Of a stretch of DNA of 64,000 nucleotides, positions 11,076 to 20,935 are shown one piece after another. The notes under the pieces were generated by a model that was given only the letters and a program-made list of their open reading frames with translations, had not been told where the DNA came from and did not search any database. Source of the stretch: Micrasema longulum (Eukaryota > Arthropoda > Insecta > Trichoptera > Brachycentridae); the NCBI GenBank assembly GCA_022494885.1, contig JAGVSM010002997.1, forward strand, positions 118,132 to 182,131, read 5' to 3'. Position 1 is the first letter of the stretch, and each line of letters opens with the position of its first letter. A program made the position numbers and the translations under genes.

Positions 11076-11439
11076 TTTTATTTTTTTATTTGGGAAATCA
11101 ACAGTTGTACAAACATATTTATTGTAAACAAACAGATATAGTGTATAAACTCAGAACGAATAACAGATTTCCACAAAGTATACAAAGTTAGTAAAGAAAA
11201 TTTATTACGTATTAAATAAATACATATATATTTATGCATATAAAAATGTTATTTTCATGTACTCATAAATATATTTCAATAATCAAAGAAGTTTTTTATA
11301 TTTTTTTAAGAACAGTAGGTAATATGATTAATAAAATTAAATTATTTCACCAACATACTAGACAACGCCTGAAAATCTTATTTTTTCAATTTCTTTACAT
11401 CTTCATGGACCAGGTGGATTTATCAACTATTTTATTTAT

Positions 11440-11790
11440 TAAATGTAAGTAAATAATTGTATGTTTCCGCATTTTCTATGTCTACCAGTTTCAAGACTTA
11501 CACGTCTCTTCATCAGGATACTAATTACGCAAACATGTAAATCTTATTATACAACTTTACCATAGTAGTTGTACAAAAATACAAAACTGACGCGCTGATA
11601 TGACACTCACTTTTTGTAGTTTACACAAATGTGCTCGTTACGTATCCTGAAAAAGAAACAGGTGCGTCCCGAAACCAGGAGTCACAGAAAAGTTGGTAAG
11701 TCGTTAAATACAATTATTCAATTACATTGTGTAAAATATTTGACGACAAAGTTAATGCTATGAATATTAATAACATATTACTTTACTAAT
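11440..11790. mobile_element. Hammerhead-like foldback element, complete pair of arms
   Basis: The left arm (about 11450-11520) and right arm (about 11641-11725) are inverted copies of each other (ATAATTGTAT outer end, ACC(A/G)GTTTC-type core). The interior holds a conserved ACTTTACCATAGTAGTTGTAC and CTGATATGACAC segment found in the other copies. On the minus strand the left arm has CTGATGA (11516-11510), stem GAGACG against the GTCTT side, and GAAA (11492-11489). On the plus strand the right arm has CTGAAAA (11647-11653) and GAAA (11671-11674). A shared outer segment (AAATATTTGAC...AAAGTTAATGC) continues to about 11780. Non-coding. Confidence 0.65.
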
Positions 11791-11794
11791 TTCT

Positions 11795-12445
11795 TATATG
11801 CCTTTTGTTTTTAGACACCGTCTGTTTAACCCTTGCAAAATATGTTCGTAGATATTTTCCATACATGTACTTTGTACATTTTGTTCCTAAGTCTCTGCAA
11901 TTTCATCATGTTTTATAAAGCAATATTGCATCAGGTTGAATAAATGGCAATTGATTAGATTAAACTCAAAGATCTCAGTAGAATGCTACAAGCATTTCCT
12001 TTAATTAAAATTACTTAATACCTAAAACACGTACGACTTTTACTCAAAGAAATTTGTATCTTTTGGACCCAAAATTGTTCAATATCCTAGATGAGTATAT
12101 TAAGTTATCCAAAACAAACGCCATTTCAGGAGAAATATTCAAAATTGGATTTTGACTTGGGGAAGCAACCGTTGCAGGAAACTGCTAGGGGCATTGCATA
12201 AATGTATATATAATTAAAAATAATATATCGCAAACATAGTGCTCCATGTTCTTTAGATGGTGATATGAAATTGATGTGTATGTAAGGTATTATTCCTTTT
12301 TGTATTTTAATAAAATACCTATCCTTTAATCCCAGCAAAACTCGGAGTTTTAAGTCTGATAAAGTCTGGGGAAACGTTACCATTTTATTTCATATGTCTA
12401 CGCACTTTTGTAAAAAAATAACATAGATCATTTATTTGCATCAAT
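11795..12445. other. AT-rich DNA, no supported gene
   Basis: An 85-codon open frame on the minus strand (12126-12383) has no domain I recognise and no splice or promoter support. It is best treated as chance. Confidence 0.35.
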
Positions 12446-12454
12446 CAAATTAAA

Positions 12455-12625
12455 CAAAATATTAATAAATGTTATTAAATATTTGTATTTGACCACTTAC
12501 CGACTTTTCTATGTCTACTGGTTTCGAGACGTACCCGTCTTTTCGTCGGGACACCAATTAAACCAACATGCAAAACAACATGCAAAACCCACTATATACC
12601 TTCACCATAGTTGTTGCACAACAAT
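12455..12625 (-). mobile_element. Hammerhead-like element, single arm
   Basis: Minus-strand copy of the arm. Outer part GACCACTTACCGACTTTTCT (plus-strand reading), core with CCGACGA (12549-12543, one substitution from CTGACGA), AAAGACG/CGTCTC stem and GAAA (12525-12522), then interior words ACATGCAAAA and ACCTTCACCATAGTTGTTGC as in other copies. The second arm is absent. Confidence 0.6.
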
Positions 12626-13590
12626 ATTTGTGTTATGATTTTTTTTTTCCCATCGAGCAACATTACCCGACGACTTCACGAATGCGCGCGGCGAAAGAGA
12701 GGCATAGTGGAGGATTTATTGGACACAGTCCGATGTATTCAAATATGATTCCACGCTCCTTCTGGACTATTCTTAATTCTATGGTTCTGGGTTTGATTCT
12801 TTATGTTTGATTAACTTAAAGTTAATATTCATCTTTTTTTTGCGATGCGTTAAGTTGTTCATATTCTGTTTAAAATGTTGTAGAATATTTAATGCCAGCA
12901 GTTTAACACGACAAATCATCACCCGTCAAAAAAATAATAAAAAATAGTGACCTTTGAATGACCGCTTTCCACAACAGTTACTTTGTAATATATTATTGTT
13001 CCTGGATAAGATTTTTTGTTTACGTCCTTGTGTTTTTATTATTTATGTGTTAGTAACTGTTTTTTTCCAAATTTGAAAATAAACACTAAATGTTTTTTTT
13101 CTTTCTTTTATTAGGGCCTTCTACCAAAACTTGATAACATCGGCCAAAAACAAGCTACATTAATAAACATAAGAAAAACATAAACAGACAGGAATAATAA
13201 TACAGATACAAACAATAGACAACAAAAATAAAAGTACAAGAATAACATCAAAATATCAATTGTAATAATAATTCAACAAAATGCTAAAGGTTATACGTCA
13301 TTCTATAGAAAGTTCTGTTCTACAAGACGTTGTGTTTTGTTTTACGATAAATAAATTATTTTATTTGATTACAAACCTTAAAAAAGGAATGTTAAAAAAT
13401 TTCGCATTTTCGTCACTTCTTTCTGTTCGCATTCAATTGAGATCGTAAAGGAGAAACAAATAAAAATAATTAAAGGAAATACGTTATTGACCAATTCATT
13501 GTTTTTGTGGTTCTTTTAGTTGGGAAAAAACAAACACAAACTTCTTGCTGACAACAAAGAGGAACTGCAATTTTGGGTTACGATGGAAGA
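12626..13590. other. AT-rich DNA, nothing recognised
   Basis: No domain-bearing frame; a short open frame ending at 12810 is not convincing. 13100-13260 is A-rich low-complexity sequence. Confidence 0.4.
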
Positions 13591-13594
13591 ATCG

Positions 13595-13738
13595 AAGGAA
13601 TATAGATGTTCAAATATAGGCAGAATGGTGAATGTTACACAGCGTGTAAAGTGGCCACTTAAATTAGCCAATGACAGCTCATAAGCCCTGTGGATGCCCA
13701 GACTTCTATATTCCCTTCTCCAAGTAAATATGTTTTTG
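13595..13738 (-). repeat. Family B repeat, partial copy
   Basis: Reverse orientation relative to 10.85 kb. Contains TTCAAATATAGGCAGAATGG, GTGTAAAGTGGCCACTTAAA, CCAATGACAGCTCATAAGCC and CTGTGGATGCCCAGACTTC. It directly abuts a SINE. Confidence 0.7.
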
Positions 13739-13918
13739 GAAAATGTTACATGAAAGTAAAATTAACAGTCTTACGCTTCAGGTGCCAGTCCGGGGACCAT
13801 GAAATATTCTAGTGTAAAAACATAATTTTAAATAATTTTTTCATGTCAACCTTGTCGGAATTGAAACCGAGACCTCTGGCATAGCAGGCAAACGCGCTGA
13901 CCACTACACCACGAGTAC
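13739..13918 (-). mobile_element. tRNA-derived SINE, with head
   Basis: Minus-strand copy. Body landmarks TACGCTTCAGGTGCCAGTCC and ATGAAATATTCTAGTGTAAA are followed by the tRNA-like head with B-box complement GGAATTGAAACC and the A-box region ending CACTACACCACGA. The low-coordinate end is truncated at the family B repeat. Confidence 0.8.
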
Positions 13919-13984
13919 TAAATTATAAGAACACAAATATGTTGAAATCGATTGAGTTTTTTGCATAATTATTAGTATCCATAT

Positions 13985-14315
13985 CAACCGTGAAAAACAA
14001 TCAACCGTGACGCTGCTTCTCCGTAGGAGTAGGCACAAAGGATAAAAGGCCATAACATAAAGTTTATGCATAAAGAACTCAGTTCTTCTACATTTATAAA
14101 TTTTCTCGTGGACGCACACTGATTATTCATAGTTTTGACATGTCCATCCTTAAATATTTGTAAGATATTATGCTCATGCCATATCTCTCTTATCTTTCCT
14201 CGTTTTCTACATTCATTTTCATTCACATCGTAATTCTGTTTAGTTGTTCTTTCGCTGTCCATTCGCTTTACATGTCCAAACCAACGAGGTACTCCTTTCG
14301 CGATTTTGTCAATAA
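13985..14315 (-). mobile_element. RTE-type LINE 3' fragment
   Basis: The minus-strand frames give the end of the RTE protein: a tryptophan-glycine-histidine-valine (WFGHVKRM-type) block near 14260-14300, a TKQNYDVNENE-like stretch, KRGKIREIWHEH, the INVEELSSLC block and the terminal AYSYGEAA. The order is the same as in the plus-strand copy at 6.7-7.2 kb. It is diverged but largely open over about 90 codons. Confidence 0.75.
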
Positions 14316-14399
14316 TTTATTTATCTTTTTGTTCATAATGTTATTTGTACATTGGCGGGCTTATTGCCAAATTGCAATTTCTTCCAACCAATCAATAAA

Positions 14400-14640
14400 A
14401 CAAAAGTTTTATTTTTATTATTCAAGTTACAGAACATATTCAATAGGAAAAATAATAAAAAACTAAAGATTTATACAAATAGAAATAAACGTATTTGTTT
14501 ATAAATTACCTTAAATCTAAACTATTACTCAATGGGAAAAAGAATAAAGGAGGAAAGAGAAAAAAGGAAAAGAGGAGAGATTAAGGAAGAGAAAGGAATG
14601 CTTGTCAGCCATACGTTATGTACGGATCTCGGCATTATTT
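14400..14640 (-). mobile_element. L2-like LINE 3' untranslated fragment
   Basis: The minus strand matches the 3' flank of the LINE C-terminus at 20.72-20.93 kb, including the complement of TTACTCAATAGGAAAAAG and the AGGAGAGATTAAGGAAG run. A second partial match lies at 14420-14460. No coding part is kept. Confidence 0.45.
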
Positions 14641-14851
14641 GTGCACCTATCGTACAGAAAGTTAAAAGTTATATTTGTGAAACTTTTTAATTACCTGACA
14701 TGCTGGCACTGAATTAAGAACAGTCCAGAAACCGCATGCTCGCATCAAACAGAAGGCGTATAAACTACTCTTAATGAGTAGTTGTACGTTTTGACCCATT
14801 AGTTTATTTGTAGACGTCGCTCAGTATGCAACTCCCGATTTGAATTCAACT

Positions 14852-14932
14852 ATGTCGTGTTGTATCGTTTTTAAGTGTAGAAATGCTGCTGGGATAAAAA
14901 AGAAACAGGGTGGGATCACATTTCATGTCTAA
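14852..14932 (+). pseudogene. THAP-domain first exon (broken splice donor)
   Basis: ATG at 14852 opens a 26-codon frame, MSCCIVFKCRNAAGIKKK followed by QGGITFHV, then a stop. The N-terminus has the layout of a THAP zinc finger: a Cys-x4-Cys pair at residues 4 and 9, basic residues, then the conserved FH that precedes the first intron in many THAP genes and P-like transposases. The expected splice donor straight after FH is degenerate (CATGTCTAAGT), so the frame runs into a stop. A TCAGT initiator-like word lies 30 bp upstream (14821). It is probably a relic of a THAP transposase gene; a diverged host THAP gene is possible. Confidence 0.5.
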
Positions 14933-15254
14933 GTAGCAATAGCATGTATTTGCAGCAAACGCATTACTTAAAAAATGATTTTTTTTGCCATCTCTCTGAT
15001 TGTCAAAGAAAACAAAACAGTCATTTCGTTAGTGTTGCCAGGGTTGTCAATTTTTTTACGCTACTTTGCTCATTCAATGAGAGAACTAATGAAAATCGGA
15101 CTCCTCGGATTAAACAACACCATGGTGGATATTTGACGGATATTATCTTTAAAACATGAAATATTTTTTAACATGACATAAAAATATTTGTTTTATGTAA
15201 AATAAAATTTGTTTCATTCTAAGTTCATTAATAAAATTATTTTTATTAATTATT

Positions 15255-15474
15255 GGTTAAAAACAAATTTGTTTATTTGTTTTAATTATAATGAATACAA
15301 AGTTAGTGCTTCAAATATAAAATTTATATAAAGTTTACATTTGAAGCACTAACTTTGTGGTTATTCATTATAATAAAATAATTAAAACAACTTTGTTTTT
15401 AACCACTTTTTTAATTTTATTTTTAAGAAAATTAGTGGTTAAAAACAAAGTTGTTTTATTTATTTTATTATAAA
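15255..15474. mobile_element. Foldback element family (FB-15/46), with an inverted neighbour
   Basis: A short palindromic sequence is present three times in alternating orientation: about 15255-15314 (-), 15339-15407 (+) and 15434-15474 (-). The landmarks are TTTGAAGCACTAACTTTGTG, TTATTCATTATAATAAAATA and AACAACTTTGTTTTTAACCA. The part from about 15330 to 15469 is flanked by a 13-bp direct repeat, ATAAAATTTATAT (15317-15329 and 15470-15482), which looks like a target-site duplication. Non-coding. Confidence 0.7.
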
Positions 15475-15884
15475 ATTTATATGCTTGGTTTTCTTTAAAA
15501 ATCTATTTTAAGAATTTTGATTTGATCATTGTAGGGTACTCACATGACAAGTAGCACTTTTTAAGAAAGGAATTCAATTGCGTTCACTACTCAGTCAGCA
15601 ACAGACATTTACAAAGGGGAAACAGAAAAATAATAAAATAGAAATTGAGAAAATTCTCCCGGTTTGTACAGTAACGCTTCACCATTTTATTGCGAAATTG
15701 TTAGAACAACTAGGAAAATAGAGAAACCTTTTTTAAAAATCTTATGTTGTTTTTTTAAAATAACGATTACGCCAGACACAAAGAATTTAAAATGCCAAAA
15801 TTAATTTTAGAAGATTGAAAACAATACACTTAAATAGTCTGACTAGGGATTTTTTCGAAAAATATATGTGGGCACCAAAAAATT

Positions 15885-16187
15885 TAGACACGTCATATTA
15901 GATGCAATTTCAAGGTTAACTTTGTTATTTTCGAGTAAAATTTGAATTGAAATCTACTTGATAAAGACTTAAACTTTATATGGATGCCTAGTGCGTCCCC
16001 GACATATTGCCCGTAATCAACTGTCATTATCAACAGTAAACATACTTTAATTCGCAAATTTATTCCCTGAATTGAGGAAAAAATAATATCAATAATACAC
16101 GTGTCGGGACAATAAAGGCCAAAAATCAATGTTAATCATAGGAAAATATTTGAAATCAATTACCTGTAAGAACTGTCTCCTTTTTCA
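15885..16187 (-). mobile_element. THAP (P-like) element: end of exon 1 and first intron
   Basis: On the minus strand, GGAGACAGTTCTTACAG is followed by the splice donor GTAATTGATT at 16163. The rest matches the first intron of the THAP element at 43874-44200 throughout (AACATTGATTTTTGGC, TTATTGTC..AACACGTGT, ACAGTTGATTA and ACTTTATATGGATGG-type words). Its missing 5' part is found at 18015-18285 on the same strand. The two pieces are one element split by the LINE between them. Confidence 0.75.
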
Positions 16188-16229
16188 ATTAAATTCATTT
16201 ATTTAAATATAACATAACAAACATTTATT

Positions 16230-18012
16230 CAATACGTACATATTATAAAAAAAACATGAAAGAGACTCATGTCAAAGTAGTAGGAGAATCCTGCTCCGGA
16301 AAACCCCTTTGGATACATGGAACAGATCAATATCCAGAGCGATGTTGTTCAGCAGAGCGGTAGCCCTTCCAACAGGCATAACCAAAGGCAGGTTGGTCCA
16401 GTATATCAGAATATGAAACACTCTATGCTGACGCTGTCATACAAACCAATGTTTATCGTTACCTCAGAAAAATCGATCATACAGCGCAATAATCGATAAA
16501 AATGTGTAGTCTAATTCACATTCCTTCTAGTCTCTAAACTGTTGTAGCCAAGCATACCCTGGAGAAACTTGGTCGGGTAGAGCCAAGAATAATACCCGCA
16601 TTCTATCATGTAGAGATATTTTAGAAACTTCTTTTGGATTTTCTCCATCCTAAAAGCGTATTTTAGTTCATGTGGGCCCCAAATCATCGAGCCACTTTTG
16701 AGTCTACTTCGCACCAAGGAGTTGTAAAGAATTCTCAGTACGCGGGTATTTTCAAAAATCCGTCAGTACGCAGAACAAATTCTAACATCTCCAATGCATT
16801 ACTACTGATTGTCTCTATGTGTTCGTGAAATATTAGGGTGCTCACAAATTTAACGCCCAGATCCTTAACATTAAATGTTCGTAATAGATTCTGGTCATTC
16901 ATTTTGTAGAAAAAAAATAGAGTTTTTTGGGCCCTAGTAAGGGACGTGACCGAACACTTGGAAAAATTAAACCTCAGTTTGTTTTGCCTTCCCCATTCAG
17001 ATTTATTAGATATATACGCTTAAAGAAGACAAAAATCGTCAGAAGTTCTCACCTTTAACCTGTACGCGAGTATGGCCGTACATGTACGCCCAAACAAAAC
17101 TTTCCTTAAAGGAGTATGGGCGTAAATGTACGTCCGCACTTATAACTAAAGCCCGGTGACATTATTTATTTCTTTATAAATAAAAACATGTTCATGGCAT
17201 TTGTACTGTTATCTGTGGTTGTATTAGAAACCTCAAACCACAGTTCAGATTTTTTTTTTGTTTTTCGGACATTTTGTTACAAAGATATAAAATTATAAAA
17301 AGTTTTTAAAAATATATGTACAATAAAAACTTACTCCCCCAGATACCGTTTTATGAGCAGAAACTCACTCCCAGACAGGTTAAGAATACTTTTAAGTCAT
17401 CCGCAAACAACAGAACACGCGAGTTCAAACCAAATAACATTTTTAATATTATTTATGAAAATTAAGAACAACAATGGACCCAGGTTAGAGCCTTGCCGGA
17501 CACCCGAGAAAGTATGGAAACACTCTGCCGCGAATAAACCGTAGGAGACGTATTGGTTTCTATTTTGGAGGTAGCTTGCCATTAATTTTAACAAACCATC
17601 CGAGAAACCGATCTCATACAGCTTATTTAATAAGACATCATGGTTGACAGTATCAAAGGCCTTGGGAAGTCATTATATGAACAGTCTACCTGATGTCCTG
17701 CATCCAGAGCTTCCGTGAAGTAGTTTGTAAAAAACATTATATTAGTTTTAACTGAGCGGCGTTTCTTGAACCCATGTTGTTCATCAATAATAAATGGCTC
17801 TCCTCGGGAAGTGACGATTCTACATATGATAATTCAAATACCTTCGCTGGTGCAGAAAGAACAGCTACATGTCAGTAATTTTCTACTGATGACTTAGATC
17901 CACTTTTATATATAGGTATAACTTTTGACGACTTCCATGTTTCTGGAAAGACCCCCGTATTATACAATAGATTATACAAAAAACAAAGTAATTTTTTGAG
18001 CAATTCCACACA
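16230..18012 (-). mobile_element. Jockey-like LINE, 5'-truncated, inserted in the THAP element
   Basis: Minus-strand reverse transcriptase relic. In protein order it shows NTGVFPETWKSSKVIPIYK (about 17975-17910); QHGFKKRRS; a SYLQNRNQYVSYG / SGVRQGSNLGPLLFLIFIN block (17590-17440); the catalytic FADDLKVF (17410-17384, shifted one frame); then, after a 321-bp insertion, SDDF, NKLRFNFSKCSV, VKDLGVKF, RSRLKSGSMIWGPHE, IQKKFLKYLY and LGYNSLETRR. The C-terminal end (16510-16310) matches the segment at 63293-63559. The A/T-rich 3' end lies at about 16230. Several frameshifts make it inactive. It lacks the endonuclease domain. Confidence 0.88.
17059..17379. mobile_element. piggyBac-like MITE inserted at TTAA
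   Basis: A 321-bp insertion between two copies of TTAA (17055-17058 and 17380-17383). Its ends are imperfect inverted repeats: CCTGTACGCGAGTATG on the left and the complement of CCTGTCTGGGAGTGAG on the right. Subterminal near-repeats (GGCCGTACATGTACG and GGGCGTAAATGTACG) lie inside the left end. Taking it out with one TTAA puts the LINE reading frame directly back in phase across the junction just after FADDLKVF, which independently supports the boundaries. There is no room for a transposase, so it is non-autonomous. Confidence 0.85.
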
Positions 18013-18014
18013 CT

Positions 18015-18287
18015 TTAACACCTTTGATTCTTCTACTGTTGTAAGCAAACATTTTGCAATTCACCATTGTCGATTTTTATTTATTGTAACTTAAATATCC
18101 AAATTATTTACAAACAAAGTCAAGCAAAGCCACAAAAGCATCCGATAGAACCGTTATGCGTATGTTGTCAAATAAAACAAAATGGCTGCCAATTTGCTGC
18201 TAACTAACATCGCTTGCGTTCTATGAAACAAAGTGATAGGACTTCTTTATAGGTAAACGCATTATTACTCTGAGGTAAAACATTATT
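18015..18287 (-). mobile_element. THAP (P-like) element: 5' end and first part of exon 1
   Basis: On the minus strand the element begins at the terminal word CCTCAGAGTAATAATGCG (about 18280-18263). It runs through about 190 bp that match 43590-43800 (TATCACTTTGTTTCATAGAA, GGCAGCCATTTTGTTTTATT-type words), and reaches an ATG at 18067. The frame reads MVNCKMFAYNSRRIKGVK before the LINE insertion. This is the start of a THAP zinc finger, with the same MVNC start as the copy at 43803. Confidence 0.75.
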
Positions 18288-18289
18288 TT

Positions 18290-18985
18290 TCACCAAATAC
18301 AAGATAAGTTCCGGAACCTTTGTTGAATGGAAAACAAGTCAGGTGCTTAATGTTGTATCTAGTGTATACATAAACGAGTATATCGATGATAATAGTACAG
18401 ACATCCAATAAATTTGTAAACATATCACAGCTTAGAATAGTTTTTATAAAAGCGTTACTAAATTCCTTTTGAATAGAATAGAAAAATCGTCTTTGACGGC
18501 CTTCTAAGGGGTGAGGCGGGAGCCTGCGGGTGTCAAAAAGAGACAGCTAGGATAAAAGATCTCCTGAGGCATCCGCAAATAAATAATTAAAAGCAGTAAA
18601 GTTGATTCGTCGGCTGGGCTACAATAAAAACAAAACAATTAACAGTTTTTTCACAAACGTTATTTTATATTTATTTCAAATATTTTATAGAGGCAACAGA
18701 ATACAACACAACAAACAATCAAAACAACAAGCAAGGAGAATAATACTAAGCTATGATAATGGAAATTAAGTTGAATTCATCCTAGAGCCAAAACTTGTTT
18801 ACTATATATGGCAAAACAGGGTGTATGTGAGAGAGAGAGGGGAAGAGAGAAAGAGTGAGGGTGTGTGTGTGAGAGAGGGTATGATAAAAAGTACAATGAT
18901 GTTATTTATAAATTTTATTTATATTTATTCTAGATAACTTAACTTGTATAGCGTCATTTTTGTGAAAATCACCTCAAAGAGCGCT
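18290..18985. other. AT-rich DNA with a GA/TG-rich microsatellite at 18830-18880
   Basis: No gene recognised. The only feature is a purine/TG-rich simple repeat (GTGAGAGAGAGAGG and GGGTGTGTGTGTGAGAG). Confidence 0.45.
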
Positions 18986-18989
18986 GTAC

Positions 18990-19160
18990 AATAAATATCT
19001 CAGCACGTCTTGCAGCTACAGAGCGGACGGACGGTTAGAAATCCAGCCCCCATTTACATTTTACAAATAACGTTACTGGCGTGTTTTTTAACAAAATTAC
19101 TGATAATTTTTGAATACGACATATCTTGCAGCTACTGATCCCACGTACAGTTTGTACCAA
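18990..19160. repeat. Family D short repeats
   Basis: CGTCTTGCAGCTAC...GGACGGTTAGAAATC at 19003-19045, and a second CTTGCAGCTACTGATC at 19130, match in inverted orientation the blocks at 56750-56895, and match 39625-39670 directly. Short and diverged. Confidence 0.4.
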
Positions 19161-19372
19161 AAACAGACCCTGTTCTTTGTTAGTATGAAGTTTGTGTTAT
19201 GTTATTCAGTTAGTTTATAAGCAAATCTAATATTACCAAACTTTTTGCAGCAAGACACTGAAAGTTATTAAACTACATTGCAAGGCAAGTAATATTAATA
19301 TTTTCTACGACAATTAAAACACTATACAATCAAAGGCAAGAAGGATAACATTTAAATATATATAAATATAAA

Positions 19373-19865
19373 TTTATGTGTGTGTGTGTGTATATGTATA
19401 TATGTATATATGGGTATGTGTAAATATATCTTTGTTTTTATGCATGTATATATGTGTATGTATGTTTATATGTGTACACACGTGTGTGTGTGTATGTATA
19501 TGGAGATGTATAAATAAACATATATGTTTGTCTGCCTTAGCACAGGTCTTCTTCTACTAGTCATTTCTTTATAGTAATAAAAATAAAACAAAGAAAACGC
19601 ATCGACACGGATGAAATTCTACCATCTACAAATGTATGTGTATATATATATACATATATATATCTTCGTTTTCATGCATGTATATGTGTTTATGTATGTT
19701 TATATGTGAACACACGTGTGTGTGTATGTATATGGAGATATATAAATAAACATATATATTTGTCTGCCTAAGCACGGGTCTTCTCCTACTAGGCATTACT
19801 TCATAGTATTAAAAATAAAGCAAAGAAAACGCATCGACGTGGATGAAATTCTACCATCTACAAAT

Positions 19866-19901
<36 letters not shown>

Positions 19902-20100
19902 GCATCTTCGTTTTTATCCATGTATATGTGTGTATGTATGTTTCGTGTGTGTGTATGTATATGGAGATATATAAATAAAAATATATGATTGTCTCCCTTA
20001 GCACGGGTTTTCTCCCACAAGGCATTACGTTATTATATTAAAAATAAAACAAAGAAAACGCATCAACGCAGATGAAATTCTACCATATACAGATATATTT
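19373..20100. repeat. Tandem repeat of about 230 bp, three units
   Basis: Each unit has a TG/TA microsatellite part, then GTATATGGAGAT, ATAAATAAACATATAT, CCTTAGCACGGGT, a run near AAAATAAAACAAAGAAAACG, and ATGAAATTCTACCAT. The anchor word ATCGAC/ATCAAC falls at 19601, 19833 and 20062, giving periods of 232 and 229 bp. The units differ mainly in TA/TG run length. No open frame is conserved. Confidence 0.9.
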
Positions 20101-20719
20101 TTTAATTTAACGAAAAATCAAAAATTAAATACATCGAGAAAAGTTATAAGTTCAGCAATTGACATAAAAATGAAATAGTAACATAAACTAAACAAAAAGA
20201 GCTTTCTTCGACATAATTAATGGTTAGAAAGATTACAAAAGCGATGATCAATTAGAGTGACTGGCGTATGTTTCAAGTAAGTCGTTGATTTGAAATCCCA
20301 CTAAGTGCTTTAAACATTAAAAATATGAAAGTTATTTAACCAATAAAATAAACTTCGTTTTCGCACTTCTTTAAGAAATCAATCTAAGCATATCCGGCCG
20401 TGTTTATTTTGGCAGTCTTGAATTTATATTCAGAGTAACGCTCCAAACATCCGACTTTTCCGGACATCAAGGAAATACAAGTACCACATTTTCTTCCGGA
20501 TTGATGTGGAAACTACAAGTCACGTCCTTGATTATATAAAGACGTGTTACCTTACCTATATTCGCAGGTATCTACTTTTGGGAAGGAATAAAAAAACATT
20601 AACTAGAACTTTTCTCAAAACCGTTTAATGCTGTGGTGAACTTAAATTTGCCATTACCCTTTTTTACTTTAGTGCAATTAAAAAACATTATTCTTAAGGC
20701 ACTCTCTTAATACTCATCT

Positions 20720-20935
20720 ACAGTTATTTTTTTTTCTCTAACTCATATAGTGTTCATGCCGTTCTACTGTGGAATCATCTCCTATCCACTATCAAAGATT
20801 GTTACTACAGTATATCTGTTTAAATCACATCTGAAGACACATCTGATTTCACTTCCTTAATCTATCCTCCTTTCCTCTTTTTAACTTTTTCCTATTGAGT
20901 AATTATATTGATTTAAGGTAACTTGTGTACAAATA
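20720..20935 (+). mobile_element. L2/CR1-like LINE, extreme C-terminus and 3' UTR
   Basis: The plus strand encodes, across one frameshift, VLLWNHLLSTIKDCYYSIS and then FKSHLKTHLISLP followed by TAA at 20861. The WN...LP...FK..LKTHL pattern is the standard end of L2/CR1-type LINE proteins, and parallels the end of the intact frame at 26.99 kb. The flank to 20935 matches the minus strand at 14.5-14.6 kb. Confidence 0.7.
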
